Of a stretch of 64,000 bases of DNA, positions 18,461 to 27,452 are shown piece by piece. The notes below the pieces were generated by a model. It worked only from the letters and a program-made list of their open reading frames with translations. It did not search any database and was not told the DNA's origin. Position numbers and translations under genes: made by a program. Source of the stretch: Verrucomicrobiaceae bacterium. GTDB taxonomy: Bacteria > Verrucomicrobiota > Verrucomicrobiia > Verrucomicrobiales > Akkermansiaceae. The first letter of the stretch is position 1. Every line of letters starts with the position of its first letter. The stretch covers positions 1 to 64,000 of the forward strand of contig JAIXOR010000041.1 of the NCBI GenBank assembly GCA_027486655.1, read 5' to 3'.

Positions 18461-20248
18461 TTGCCCTTCAGTCCCTTGCCTACGTTCCAACATCCGGCAT
18501 CCCTCAATGCCTTCCAGCAGTTCAGACAGGCCTGTTCCATTCTCAGGAACACGTCCCGGGCGACCAATCCCGCTTGGTATCAGGGCGCGCTAGAACTCGG
18601 ATTCCAGCTGCACATCCGTGCAGACGGTGCCCAACTGTCTTCATTTTACTTCGACCGCAAGAAGAACCTGTGGTCCGCAGGACCCACCCTCATCGAAGAG
18701 CTTCTCGACGACGCGTCGAAGCTCGAAGGGTTCGTCACCGGCGTCCTGCGCCACGCGCGCTCCCAGGGAGCCACGTCCCTCGGAGTTGTGATCCATGTGG
18801 CGGATGAATTCGCCATCACCGAACTCAAGCAGGAGTTCGACAATCCCGCCGCTCTTCAAGACCTGAGGGACACTGCTTATCACGATCCCGGATCGATTCT
18901 CGAGGATTCCTCCATTTTCGCCGACCAAGCCTCCTGGCGAGTCATCCCCTACCCAGCCGCAGGAAGCGAGGTCATCGGAACAACCGTCACGATCAGCCGA
19001 CGCTATTCCACGATTCTCACGCATTTCCGCCAAACCGGAGAAAAGGGCAACTTCCCGGTGATCACCCAGGCGGTCAGTGCCCCCCTCGTGGCCTTGATGG
19101 GACTCCCCCGAATCATCAAACCCACCGAAGGTCGTCCTTTCGTCGCCATCCTGCAATACCCATGGTTCACCGCCATGGCGTTCTTCAATGAACATGCGGA
19201 TCTAAGACTGATCCGCACGCTGCAGCACCGGGGAATCCGCCGGGCCACCAATTTCCGCAACGCGCTCTCCACCACCTGCGCTTCTCTGGAAATCGTCGAT
19301 CCCGATCTCTTTGTGATGCCGCTTGGGCAGGATGTGGATTCCACGCTTCTCGCGAACCTTCGTGTCACCTTCACCACCTCCCGGGTCGAGGAAGTCGAAC
19401 AGCCCACCACCGATCCGATTCCGGCCTGGTGCCCGGAACCGTCGATTTCGGTCTCACCACCAAGCCCGGAAGGAACCCCGCTCGCAAGCCACACCTTCTC
19501 GGTGCTGGTCGACGAAAAATGGGCTCTCCAGGATTTTCTCCAGACTCCAAAGGAAGTCGTGGAGATCTATCCGAGCCGGTCGGAAATGAAGCTTCTGCGT
19601 GTCCTCCGTCTGGCACGGGTGGCTCTGGTGGCCGTAGCGATCCTCTGCTTCGCTTACTTTGCGTTCGGCATCATCGACCTGCTTCGCAGGCCGGAATGGT
19701 CGTTCGATCCTTCCCAAACCGACATCATCAAGACCCGTCTCGCCAAGCTGAACACAGAGAGGCAGAAATCCGAACATTGGAACAACCTTCTTGAAGACCG
19801 CTCCAAAGCCTGGAGCGCCATGGAGTCGCTTTCCCGCATGTTCTCCGAGTCCGGCGGAATGCTGGTCAAAACATACACGCACGGCATCAAACCGGACAGT
19901 ACACCCGGCAAGGCAAAAATCGGATTCGTCAAGGAATGGAAAATCACCGGCTTCGCCCGGGATGAGGCCCTCGAGTATCTGAACACGCTCAACACCCGCG
20001 AAGGCATCAACGCCCACTTCAACGAGATCGCCCGCGTGACCGGCAACACCGCTTACAATCCGACGACCGGAAACCGCAACATCACGGTGAACGTCCGCAC
20101 TCAGGAAAACAGTGGATTCAAACCGATACCGCCGGAAGAGACCACGGCCTCGGATGAAACCAGTTATCCCTTCACCTTTGATCTTTCGATCACCCAGCGA
20201 TTCGAGTCGACAGACCCGATGGCCATCAACGTGCCCAAGGCACCCTGA
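18461..20248 (+). CDS. PilM/PilN-like fusion protein of the pilus alignment complex (Amuc_1101 position)
   Basis: About 595 residues. Residues 1-370 are soluble and occupy the place of the actin-like PilM, without clear nucleotide-binding motifs. One membrane segment (VALVAVAILCFAYFAFGII, about 387-408) is followed by a helical stretch and a small alpha/beta domain like the periplasmic part of PilN. A cytoplasmic PilM fused to a bitopic PilN would fit. No ATG opens the frame: candidate starts are TTG at 18461 or 18476, and an ATG at 18453 is out of frame and stops after about 45 codons. It precedes PilO-like and PilP-like genes. Akkermansia Amuc_1101 holds the equivalent position. Confidence 0.75.
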   Translation: MPFSPLPTFQHPASLNAFQQFRQACSILRNTSRATNPAWYQGALELGFQLHIRADGAQLSSFYFDRKKNLWSAGPTLIEELLDDASKLEGFVTGVLRHARSQGATSLGVVIHVADEFAITELKQEFDNPAALQDLRDTAYHDPGSILEDSSIFADQASWRVIPYPAAGSEVIGTTVTISRRYSTILTHFRQTGEKGNFPVITQAVSAPLVALMGLPRIIKPTEGRPFVAILQYPWFTAMAFFNEHADLRLIRTLQHRGIRRATNFRNALSTTCASLEIVDPDLFVMPLGQDVDSTLLANLRVTFTTSRVEEVEQPTTDPIPAWCPEPSISVSPPSPEGTPLASHTFSVLVDEKWALQDFLQTPKEVVEIYPSRSEMKLLRVLRLARVALVAVAILCFAYFAFGIIDLLRRPEWSFDPSQTDIIKTRLAKLNTERQKSEHWNNLLEDRSKAWSAMESLSRMFSESGGMLVKTYTHGIKPDSTPGKAKIGFVKEWKITGFARDEALEYLNTLNTREGINAHFNEIARVTGNTAYNPTTGNRNITVNVRTQENSGFKPIPPEETTASDETSYPFTFDLSITQRFESTDPMAINVPKAP

Positions 20249-20253
20249 CCCTT

Positions 20254-20790
20254 ATGCATCTCTATCGTCAAACGATCATCCTCTTCGGCCTTGCACTACC
20301 CGTCGTGGTTGCGGCGGCGGTGATTGGCGTAGGATTCGCCATTAAAAACCAGATGACTGCGTCGTTCGACAACAAGCAGAAGAACTACAAGACCTACGAA
20401 CAAGGCCGCCTCAGCGGGCTTGAAATCGAGGCTCAGGTGACCAGGCAGCGCCAGCACCTCGAACGCTGGAACGAACAAATCGCCCAGGAGACCGCAAGCT
20501 CCGTAGCCACCAACCTGCGCGAAATCATCGAACAACTTCCCAGCAAGGAAATCCAGCAGACGGCTTTCGAGCGCCCGGGAAGTACCGGCGGATTCGGCAC
20601 CGTCGTCGCCCAGAACTCCTCGCAAATCCGCATCGCCTTCCGCGGCACCTACAGGACGCTCCAGCGCGCTTTTCTCGAACTCGAATCCCGGATGCCGCGC
20701 CTGCAACTCCAAGACCTCAAAATGGATCCCATTGCCAACAACCCGGCTCTTCTCAACGTACAGGTCACCTACACGGTTTGGGAAAACTGA
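20254..20790 (+). CDS. PilO-like inner membrane pilus protein (Amuc_1100 position)
   Basis: 178 residues. An N-terminal membrane segment (IILFGLALPVVVAAAVIGVGFA, about 8-29) is followed by a coiled coil of about 45 residues and a small C-terminal alpha/beta part ending in the beta strand LNVQVTYTVWEN. This is the build of PilO: one TM, coiled coil and a ferredoxin-like periplasmic domain that pairs with PilN. In Akkermansia the protein at this position, Amuc_1100, is about 317 residues, so this version is much shorter. The gene starts five bases after the fusion protein. The family assignment rests on architecture and order, not on detectable identity. Confidence 0.7.
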   Translation: MHLYRQTIILFGLALPVVVAAAVIGVGFAIKNQMTASFDNKQKNYKTYEQGRLSGLEIEAQVTRQRQHLERWNEQIAQETASSVATNLREIIEQLPSKEIQQTAFERPGSTGGFGTVVAQNSSQIRIAFRGTYRTLQRAFLELESRMPRLQLQDLKMDPIANNPALLNVQVTYTVWEN

Positions 20791-20822
20791 AGCAGCCCCG
20801 AGCAATCTCCGCCGAACTCCCC

Positions 20823-21614
20823 ATGATGACAATCTTACGATCGAGACCGAATCCTGACGCAGCGGACCCGCGGCATTCCGGAAGCACGGGCTTTCGGCAG
20901 ATCGCTCTCACCGCTGCAGCCGCAAGCCTGGTCGCGATCCTTGGCCTCGCATCGGCATCGGCGCAATCGGTCACCAGTTTCAAACCGGCGCAACCAGCCC
21001 AGACCACCAAGAAAGATAAAGTTCAGGAGCCCAAACCCAACACCCCTGCCCCCGCTTCCGCAGCAGCTCCGTCCGCAGCCGTGGCCACTCCGTCCCGCTA
21101 CATCGGCGTGGCCGACCTTGAACCCTACGTGGCCGCGGTCACCGAAGTTCTGTCCATCCGGAAACGCGGCTCCGACCCCTTCGGCCAACTTCAGGATCCC
21201 GACGCCAAACCGGTGATCAAGACCAGCGTCGCCAAGACCACGAAGCGCATCGCCCCGGTCCAGAGCTTTCCGTTCTCCGACATCATCAACCGGATCAAGA
21301 TCAACACGGTCATGCCCAAGGAGAAGAAGTTTCTCGTCGGCACTCGCTCCTTCATCGAAGGCGGCCACATGAACCTCGCATTCCGGACCAAAAACATCTC
21401 GGTGAGCATCGTCTCGGTCACTGCAAGTCAGATCGATCTCAAAAACCTCGAAACCGGTGAGACCGCCAGCATCAAGATCAATCTTCTTCCGGTCGGTATG
21501 ACTCCCGGTACCGGCGGCATCACCGCTCCCGGCATGGTCAAGGACCAGCCCAACGCACCCATCGACATCGAATCTCCAGACGCCACCGCAGAATCCGCGC
21601 TCCAAACTCCCTGA
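20823..21614 (+). CDS. PilP-like periplasmic linker protein (Amuc_1099 position)
   Basis: 263 residues from the ATG at 20823. A charged start and a hydrophobic segment (IALTAAAASLVAILGLASASA) form a long signal or anchor. A Pro/Ala-rich linker follows to about residue 95. A conserved-looking block has a DPFG motif (KRGSDPFGQLQDP), resembling the RDPF region in PilP, which binds the secretin. The C-terminal half is beta-rich (SFPFSDIINRIKINTV, NLAFRTKNISVSIV). Upstream in-frame TTG at 20778 would overlap the previous gene. It would connect the inner-membrane PilM/N/O complex to the PilQ secretin 13 bases downstream. Function is inferred from order and architecture. Confidence 0.68.
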   Translation: MMTILRSRPNPDAADPRHSGSTGFRQIALTAAAASLVAILGLASASAQSVTSFKPAQPAQTTKKDKVQEPKPNTPAPASAAAPSAAVATPSRYIGVADLEPYVAAVTEVLSIRKRGSDPFGQLQDPDAKPVIKTSVAKTTKRIAPVQSFPFSDIINRIKINTVMPKEKKFLVGTRSFIEGGHMNLAFRTKNISVSIVSVTASQIDLKNLETGETASIKINLLPVGMTPGTGGITAPGMVKDQPNAPIDIESPDATAESALQTP

Positions 21615-21627
21615 AAGCCCCACGCTC

Positions 21628-23436
21628 ATGAAAATCTTCAAAATTCTCCAGATCCCCGCATGCGCGCTGATGACAACGGGACTTCTGTTAGGCCAGAATC
21701 CCGCGGAAACCGTCATCGAGCCCCTGCCAGAAGCCCTTCCGGCACCCGCCACCGAAACCGTGGCCAACGTCACTCCCGCCGCTGTCGAGGAAGAACCCTC
21801 CGACCAGCCGCCGCCCGCCGATCTGATCGCCGATCCGGCGGGCAACATGAAGATTCCCGCCGACCTTCCAGCCGCTCCGCCCGCCGCACCTGCAGGAGCC
21901 CCGGGTGCAGCCCCCGCAGGCACGCCCTTTGCGCCCCTCGAACAACAGAAGCAGGAGATGCAGAAATCCGAAGAGGGATTCATCATCAAGGATGCAGCCC
22001 TGAACGACATCTTCCAGTATCTTGCGAAAGCCGCCGGCAGACAGTATTTCCACAACTCCAAGATCGTCGGACCGGACTACCTCGTCACCGGACACCTCAA
22101 TGACGGCAACCCACTCCAGCAGATGGAGGAGCTCGCATTCATGTACGGCCTTTCCCTTCACACCAAGGGCAACACGATCTACGCGCTCACCCAGGCCCAG
22201 CTCAGCCAGCTTCCGTCGTCCGAGTTCCATTACCAACTCCGCTACCTCCGCCCCACGGACATGGAGCAGATCAAGGAACTGATCAAACCGCTGCTCAGCC
22301 CGGGCACGGGCATCGTCAACTTCGAGCCCAAGACCAACACCATCGTCATCATCGACACCACCCACCGTATTGAGCAGGCACGCCAGCTCCTCCATGGCAT
22401 CGACCGCGCCAAAGGCCAGGTGATCGTCGAAACCAAGATCCTCCGCATCAACAGCACCGCCGCGGAACGCACCGGCGTCGATTGGACCAACTCACTGGGC
22501 AAGGACGGCACCAACCTCCGCGTGATCCGTGACCTCAACTCGATTTTCGGCCTCAACTCGCCGGTCACCGATGGAGCAGGAACCGCCGACAACCTGGTTC
22601 TGAGCCCCATGCAGCTCAATGGCGTGCTGAGGGCGCTCGCCGAAGGAGGACTCGCCAGCCAGGTCTCCAATCCGACCCTCATCACCGAGGACAACGAACA
22701 GGCCACGATCTCCGTGATCGACCGTGTGCCCATCATCACCACCACGAGCACCCAGGCCACATCCGGAGGCAATCCCACCGTCACCGAGGAAGTCCGCTAC
22801 AAGATCGATTCGAGCGACAAGACCATCGACACGGACCCCGACAAGCATCGCGAAATCGGCATCTCACTCGTCGTCACTCCCACGGTTCTTCCCGACGGCA
22901 CCGTCCGCATGAAGATGCGCCCGCGTTCCGCCCAGATCGTTCAGGAAATCGTCAGCATCACCGGCAACAAATACCCGCGTGTCACCGAGTCCATGGTCGA
23001 GTCCCTCGCCCGGGTGCCCGATGGACACTCGCTCGTGGTCGGCGGCTTCTACGGAGCGGCGGACAACAACAACGACAACAAGATTCCGCTCCTTGGAGAC
23101 ATGCCGATCCTGAACTTCTTCTTCAAAAGCAAGGAAGCCGTGAAGGAAAGAGCGAGTCTGGTGTTCATCGTGACTCCGAAGTCCTACGATCCGACCAACC
23201 GCGTCTCCAACAACGCAGCCAGCAGCCGGATCCGCGCGGCCACCTCGCTTGCCTGCGACGACCAGTGGGTCGACCCCGAGAATCCCGGCCCTGCCCACGA
23301 GCCAAACCTCCGCCGCTCGATCCGCGGACTTCAGCCGACACAGGCCCCGTACTATCCCCGGGTCGGCGAAGAAGTCTCTGCCCCCGCTCCACGCGCCACC
23401 ACCTCGCCACGCTTCGCGAAAGGATCGCGCCGTTGA
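21628..23436 (+). CDS. pilQ: type IV pilus secretin (PilQ/GspD family, Amuc_1098 position)
   Basis: 602 residues. Signal peptide MKIFKILQIPACALMTTGLL, then a Pro/Ala-rich spacer to about residue 110, an N-terminal STN-like domain (FIIKDAALNDIFQYLAKAAG), an N1-type domain (YLRPTDMEQIKELIKPLL and NTIVIIDTTHRIEQA), and the C-terminal secretin domain with VPDGHSLVVGGFYG and KIPLLGDMPILNFFF, then LVFIVTPK. These are the classic outer membrane gate signatures. A short Pro/Ser-rich tail follows. It would form the multimeric channel for the pilus. No dedicated pilotin lipoprotein is seen nearby. Two adjacent genes of unknown function follow. Confidence 0.93.
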   Translation: MKIFKILQIPACALMTTGLLLGQNPAETVIEPLPEALPAPATETVANVTPAAVEEEPSDQPPPADLIADPAGNMKIPADLPAAPPAAPAGAPGAAPAGTPFAPLEQQKQEMQKSEEGFIIKDAALNDIFQYLAKAAGRQYFHNSKIVGPDYLVTGHLNDGNPLQQMEELAFMYGLSLHTKGNTIYALTQAQLSQLPSSEFHYQLRYLRPTDMEQIKELIKPLLSPGTGIVNFEPKTNTIVIIDTTHRIEQARQLLHGIDRAKGQVIVETKILRINSTAAERTGVDWTNSLGKDGTNLRVIRDLNSIFGLNSPVTDGAGTADNLVLSPMQLNGVLRALAEGGLASQVSNPTLITEDNEQATISVIDRVPIITTTSTQATSGGNPTVTEEVRYKIDSSDKTIDTDPDKHREIGISLVVTPTVLPDGTVRMKMRPRSAQIVQEIVSITGNKYPRVTESMVESLARVPDGHSLVVGGFYGAADNNNDNKIPLLGDMPILNFFFKSKEAVKERASLVFIVTPKSYDPTNRVSNNAASSRIRAATSLACDDQWVDPENPGPAHEPNLRRSIRGLQPTQAPYYPRVGEEVSAPAPRATTSPRFAKGSRR

Positions 23437-23498
23437 ATCACCCCTCACTCAGCACCCCGATCCCGAATCAAGACCCCGGAAGGACCTCGACGATCGAC

Positions 23499-24113
23499 AT
23501 GCAGACCGCCACCCCATTTCTTGCTCCCCAGGAACCCGCGGCACAGCCCGCACCCGTGAGACCGCCCGTCGAGACACCCCGGGCGGGATCGGTCTGGGAC
23601 TTTGCCGAGGAATGCCTGATGCAGACCGCCGCCCTCCTTCACGAGACGCGCAGCGCATCGGACCAGCAAATCCACCAGGGCATCGCGGTGGCAAGGGAAT
23701 CGCACGCCACCGGAAGACCCGCGGACCTTCTGGAGATCCTCGCAAGGATCCAGGGACATGAGGAGGAACACATCGGTCGCGCCATCCTTGAGCTCGGCAA
23801 CCGGATCGCCAGCGTGATGACCCCGAGCCCGCCGCTGATTCCATTCGGCGGCAAGCTCATCGCGCCGTCCGCCTTTTACGAGTCCTTCGACCAGAACCAC
23901 AAGATCGCCAGGGCGCTTCTCTCACCTGTCCTGTATGCGGAGGACACCGATGCCATCGGCACCGCGTCCGCCAACCCTGTCGCGGCGGCCATTCTCGCCG
24001 AGGAAATCCGCACCAGCGTCTTCAAGCGCTTCGGCATCCGGCCGTTTGTCACCATCTCCCGACTCGATTACGAAAGCTGGGCCTTCCTCACACGCAAGCA
24101 TTTCGAGCTATGA
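23499..24113 (+). CDS. unknown cytoplasmic protein coupled to PilB
   Basis: 204 residues from the ATG at 23499 (a TTG at 23433, overlapping the secretin stop, is the alternative). A Pro-rich start leads to a helical region (VWDFAEECLMQTAALLHE, then LARIQGHEEEHIGRAI). A late block ITREPF-like segment reads RPFVTISRLDYESWAFLTRK. I see no signal peptide or membrane segment and do not recognise a family. Its stop overlaps the PilB start as ATGA, so the two are translationally coupled. This suggests a PilB partner, possibly supplying a missing N-terminal regulatory domain, as separate T2SSE_N-like proteins could. That role is speculation. Confidence 0.72.
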   Translation: MQTATPFLAPQEPAAQPAPVRPPVETPRAGSVWDFAEECLMQTAALLHETRSASDQQIHQGIAVARESHATGRPADLLEILARIQGHEEEHIGRAILELGNRIASVMTPSPPLIPFGGKLIAPSAFYESFDQNHKIARALLSPVLYAEDTDAIGTASANPVAAAILAEEIRTSVFKRFGIRPFVTISRLDYESWAFLTRKHFEL

Positions 24114-25807
24114 TCGAATTCGACGGCATCACTTTCAACGACTTGATCAGTCGCCGCATCATGGGCGAACTGGCAGGTCACGATCCCAGTTACGCCGAAC
24201 TTGCCCAGGATCAGGTACCTAACAGGGTCACCCGTTACAGTTTCATGGCGGCCGTGGCCAAGATCAACGGCCTGCCCTTCTTTCCGAAAGTGGCGGAGTT
24301 CTGCGATGCGAGCCTTCACGGTGCCTGCGACTCCACCGTCATGACCCGCGGTTTCTTCGCCCCGCTGTGCATGTCCGGGCAGGACAAACTGATCGTCGCG
24401 GTAGCCAACCCGTGGAGCCCGCTCGCCGAGGAATACCTCGCCCCGCGTTTCCCGGATCTGGAGATCGTCAAGATCGTCACCCTCGCCTCGGAAATCGCAC
24501 GGGCGATCGAGTCCGTCGCCACCAACAACGGCCCCAGCCGCTCGGAACTGGAGGCCATCGATGTCGAGGATCTCGACGACGGCATCCATGACTTCGACGT
24601 CACCACCGACTATTCGGAGCCCATGGCCCAGTTGGTGGCGACGATCATGGCGGACTCCGTCAGGACCCGCGCATCCGACATCCACTTCAAGGTGGAAAAG
24701 GAAACCTTCTACTATGCTTTCCGTGTCGATGGCGACATCGGCGACAAGGTGGAGATCCCGATGAAGCTCAAGGACAGGCTCGATGCCTTCCTCCTGAACC
24801 TGATGAAGCTTCCCACCGAGATCCGGAACACCTCGCCCGGCATCTCCGGCCGCTTCACGATCTCCTACTTCCACCGCCCGATCGACGTCCGCTACGAACG
24901 CCACCGAACTTACCGCGGCTATCACGTCACGATGCGTCTGCTGGACAAGAGCAACATCAACGTGACCCTCGGCAAGGGAACCCTCGCGTTTGATGACGAG
25001 ACGATGTTCGCTCTCAACAAGGTGATGAAGATCCCCGCCGGCATCATCGTCATGTCCGGCCCCACCGGTTCCGGAAAGTCCACAACCCTCAACGCCATCC
25101 TGCGCGAACTCAACCGCCCCGAGGTCAATATTCTCACCCTTGAGAACCCGGTCGAGGACGAGGTGCCCGGCATCACCCACTGCGACCTCAAAAGCGCCAA
25201 GGAGTTCAAACCCATGATCGCCTCGTTCATGCGGTCCGACCCGGACATCATTCTCATGGGTGAGGTTCGCGACCTGGAATCCGCCGAACTCGCCATTGAG
25301 GCGGCCGTCACCGGTCACAAGGTGCTGACCACCATCCACACCCCGCGTGCCTCGCAGATCATCGAGCGCTTCGAACAGCTTGGCATCGAACGCTGGAAGA
25401 TCGCTCAAACGCTCAAAGCCGCCTGCGCGCAACGTCTGGTCAAACTGCTGTGCCCGTATTGCAAGGAGCCCTCCGTCGGCGTCAGTGAACTCGACCGCAA
25501 GACCTTCAGCCTCGACGAAAGCTGGGCGGACATCCCGATCTTTGTCGCCAAACAAGGCGGCTGCCAGGAGTGCCGGAACACCGGTTACAGCGGAAGAACC
25601 GCCATTCTGGAAATCATTCCGATCACGCCCAAGGTCTCCGACCTCCTTTCCAAGGGCCAGATGACCCCTTACGAGCTCGAGGTCAAGATCGCCGAGGAAG
25701 GCGTGCTTCCCAACCTGCGCCGCAGCGGTTTGAGGCTGCTGCGCGAGGGTAAAACCGACCTTGCCGCCGTCAGCAAGGTCATCGACATGACCTACACCGA
25801 TGACTAG
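24110..25807 (+). CDS. pilB: PilB/GspE type IV pilus extension ATPase
   Basis: 565 residues. An N-terminal domain of about 150 residues (T2SSE_N-like) precedes the catalytic core: TRASDIHFKVE, DVRYERHRTYRG, Walker A SGPTGSGKSTT starting at about residue 316, LTLENPVEDEVPG, Walker B IILMGEVRD and His box TTIHTPRA. A zinc tetracysteine motif has CPYC at 448-451 and CQEC at 485-488, a hallmark of extension-type GspE/PilB enzymes and absent from PilT. It would power pilus polymerisation. It starts in a 4-base overlap with the unknown gene upstream and overlaps PilC at its 3' end by eight bases, so all three are probably made together. Confidence 0.93.
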   Translation: MIEFDGITFNDLISRRIMGELAGHDPSYAELAQDQVPNRVTRYSFMAAVAKINGLPFFPKVAEFCDASLHGACDSTVMTRGFFAPLCMSGQDKLIVAVANPWSPLAEEYLAPRFPDLEIVKIVTLASEIARAIESVATNNGPSRSELEAIDVEDLDDGIHDFDVTTDYSEPMAQLVATIMADSVRTRASDIHFKVEKETFYYAFRVDGDIGDKVEIPMKLKDRLDAFLLNLMKLPTEIRNTSPGISGRFTISYFHRPIDVRYERHRTYRGYHVTMRLLDKSNINVTLGKGTLAFDDETMFALNKVMKIPAGIIVMSGPTGSGKSTTLNAILRELNRPEVNILTLENPVEDEVPGITHCDLKSAKEFKPMIASFMRSDPDIILMGEVRDLESAELAIEAAVTGHKVLTTIHTPRASQIIERFEQLGIERWKIAQTLKAACAQRLVKLLCPYCKEPSVGVSELDRKTFSLDESWADIPIFVAKQGGCQECRNTGYSGRTAILEIIPITPKVSDLLSKGQMTPYELEVKIAEEGVLPNLRRSGLRLLREGKTDLAAVSKVIDMTYTDD

Positions 25808-26945
25808 CGCCGCCGCCACAGCCAAGACCAGTCAGCCGACCGCCGCCGCCGATCCCGCGGCCAAGAAGGGCGCGGCCGCCGCGGAAAAGCCGAAGAAGAT
25901 CAAGGAGTTCAGCAAGAAGGAACTCGTCGACATGTTCCGCGGGCTTGGATCGATGCTGCGCGCCCAGATCAACACGGCGGACGCCCTCAAGTATTACAGC
26001 CAAGGCCTTCCCAACAAGGGCATGGTCGACGCGCTCAACCGGATCCGCGAGGACATCGCCACCGGGGTCAACGTGCATGAGGCCTTCCGCCGCACCGGCC
26101 GCTTCAGCGAAACCATCGTCGGTCTGATTCAGGCGGGCTCGGATGCTGGCCAGTTGCACCACGCATTCCAATCACTGGCAGACCGTCTGAAAAGCGAACT
26201 CTATTTCCAGAAGCAGCTCAAGAAGGCGACCATCACACCGGGAGTGATCATCGCCGTTCTTTCCGGTGCCTTCATCGTTTCCCAGGTGAAGATCGTGCCC
26301 CAGGTCGAGGAAATGCTCAACGGCGTGGGAGCCAAGCCGGACGGCATGACGGCCATCGCCTTCAAGGTAAGCCATTTCACTCAAGCCACCTGGCCCGTAT
26401 TCGTCATCGCGGTGATCTCCATCGCCGTGGTCATCAGCCAGTCCGCGCATGTCAGGAACCTCATCCTCGGTTTCACCATGTCCCGCTGGCGCCTGCTCCG
26501 GCTGCTGATCATGAGCCTGCGGCAAATGACCTTCATCTCAACCATCCGCCTGCTCCACTCCAACGGCATCAACCTCGCCAAGTCCATCCGGGTTTCCGCG
26601 AACAGCGTGAAGAACACACCGTTCTACAACGAACTCCGAACCGCGGCGGACAAATACGAACATTCGGGAGTGCCGCTCTCCACCGCCTTCGCGAAATACA
26701 CCTCGGTGGATGCGCAGGTCACCCACATGCTGGCGATCGGTGAAAAGTCCGCCTCACTCGACGCCCAGTTGGAAATGCTGTCCGAGATGTACGAAGAGGA
26801 CTCGCAGAACCACATGACGACCTTCACGGCCGCAATCAGTTTCCTGGTTCTCATCATCGCCGTCGCCCTGATCGCCGCGGTCTTCATCGGCACCTTCCTG
26901 CCCATCTTCCTGATGGGACCGAAGATGATGAACTCCGCCACCTGA
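25800..26945 (+). CDS. pilC: PilC/GspF inner membrane platform protein
   Basis: 381 residues, close to the usual 400. A charged Lys/Ala-rich N-terminus is followed by two related T2SSF domains (LGSMLRAQINTADALKYY... and RLLHSNGINLAKSIRVSANS). Both repeat cores carry the family's Leu-x-x-Gly spacing. Hydrophobic segments occur near residues 150-168 (PGVIIAVLSGAFIVSQVKI), 193-215 and 340-365 (AISFLVLIIAVALIAAVFIGTFLP). It would be the inner membrane platform on which PilB and PilT turn. The start codon lies inside pilB. It completes the core machine. Confidence 0.92.
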   Translation: MTSAAATAKTSQPTAAADPAAKKGAAAAEKPKKIKEFSKKELVDMFRGLGSMLRAQINTADALKYYSQGLPNKGMVDALNRIREDIATGVNVHEAFRRTGRFSETIVGLIQAGSDAGQLHHAFQSLADRLKSELYFQKQLKKATITPGVIIAVLSGAFIVSQVKIVPQVEEMLNGVGAKPDGMTAIAFKVSHFTQATWPVFVIAVISIAVVISQSAHVRNLILGFTMSRWRLLRLLIMSLRQMTFISTIRLLHSNGINLAKSIRVSANSVKNTPFYNELRTAADKYEHSGVPLSTAFAKYTSVDAQVTHMLAIGEKSASLDAQLEMLSEMYEEDSQNHMTTFTAAISFLVLIIAVALIAAVFIGTFLPIFLMGPKMMNSAT

Positions 26946-26992
26946 GCCCGCCTGAACGAGAACCGGGGGAAACCCGTCAACCCACCACGTCC

Positions 26993-27406
26993 ATGCAACT
27001 CACCCGATTCGACCGCTGGCTGCGCGAGAAGTTCGTGTATGAGACCCATATCAGAACCCTCCGCCCGCCGGAAAACCTGCCATCGGGCATTCGCGCGGAG
27101 GAACTGCCCGAGGTCCCGGGAATGCGTTACAAACACCTTTTCATCGCCGCCAGCAGCCGTGCAGCGGACGCATTGATCGGCCAACTGCGGGAGAACGGCC
27201 AGATGTACACTACCGAGGTGGTGGACCGGGACACCTGGTATGTCCCCTTCATTGCCCCGAAGGACAAATCGCTCACCTGGTGGCTCATCTCGGTGCTCGT
27301 GATCGCCGTGTTCTGCTTTTTCGTCCTTCTTTACCTGAAGGGCCTGGTCCAGGACCCGGAGTTCCGCCAGCAGTTCATGGAGGCCCTGAAGCTCTTCAGA
27401 AGCTGA
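26993..27406 (+). CDS. unknown protein with one C-terminal membrane segment
   Basis: 137 residues. A soluble, charged N-terminal half contains a possible alpha/beta block (MRYKHLFIAASSRAADALIG) and a C-terminal membrane segment (WWLISVLVIAVFCFFVLLYL, about 96-117) with a short Phe/Glu-rich tail. No motif is recognised. It starts 47 bases after PilC and ends 46 bases before a second pilin-like gene. Tail-anchored topology with a cytoplasmic head would fit a pilus assembly accessory, but this is inference. Confidence 0.7.
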   Translation: MQLTRFDRWLREKFVYETHIRTLRPPENLPSGIRAEELPEVPGMRYKHLFIAASSRAADALIGQLRENGQMYTTEVVDRDTWYVPFIAPKDKSLTWWLISVLVIAVFCFFVLLYLKGLVQDPEFRQQFMEALKLFRS

Positions 27407-27452
27407 TTTCCATCTTCCCAAGACCAGCAAAAGCGTTTAATTGTCATCCGTC

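Noticed and set aside
18453..18600. Small upstream open frame before the PilM/N-like gene as a real peptide gene
   Set aside because: It is about 45 codons, Ser/Pro/Arg-rich, overlaps the main frame and shows no feature beyond an ATG; kept only as a note on the unusual start.
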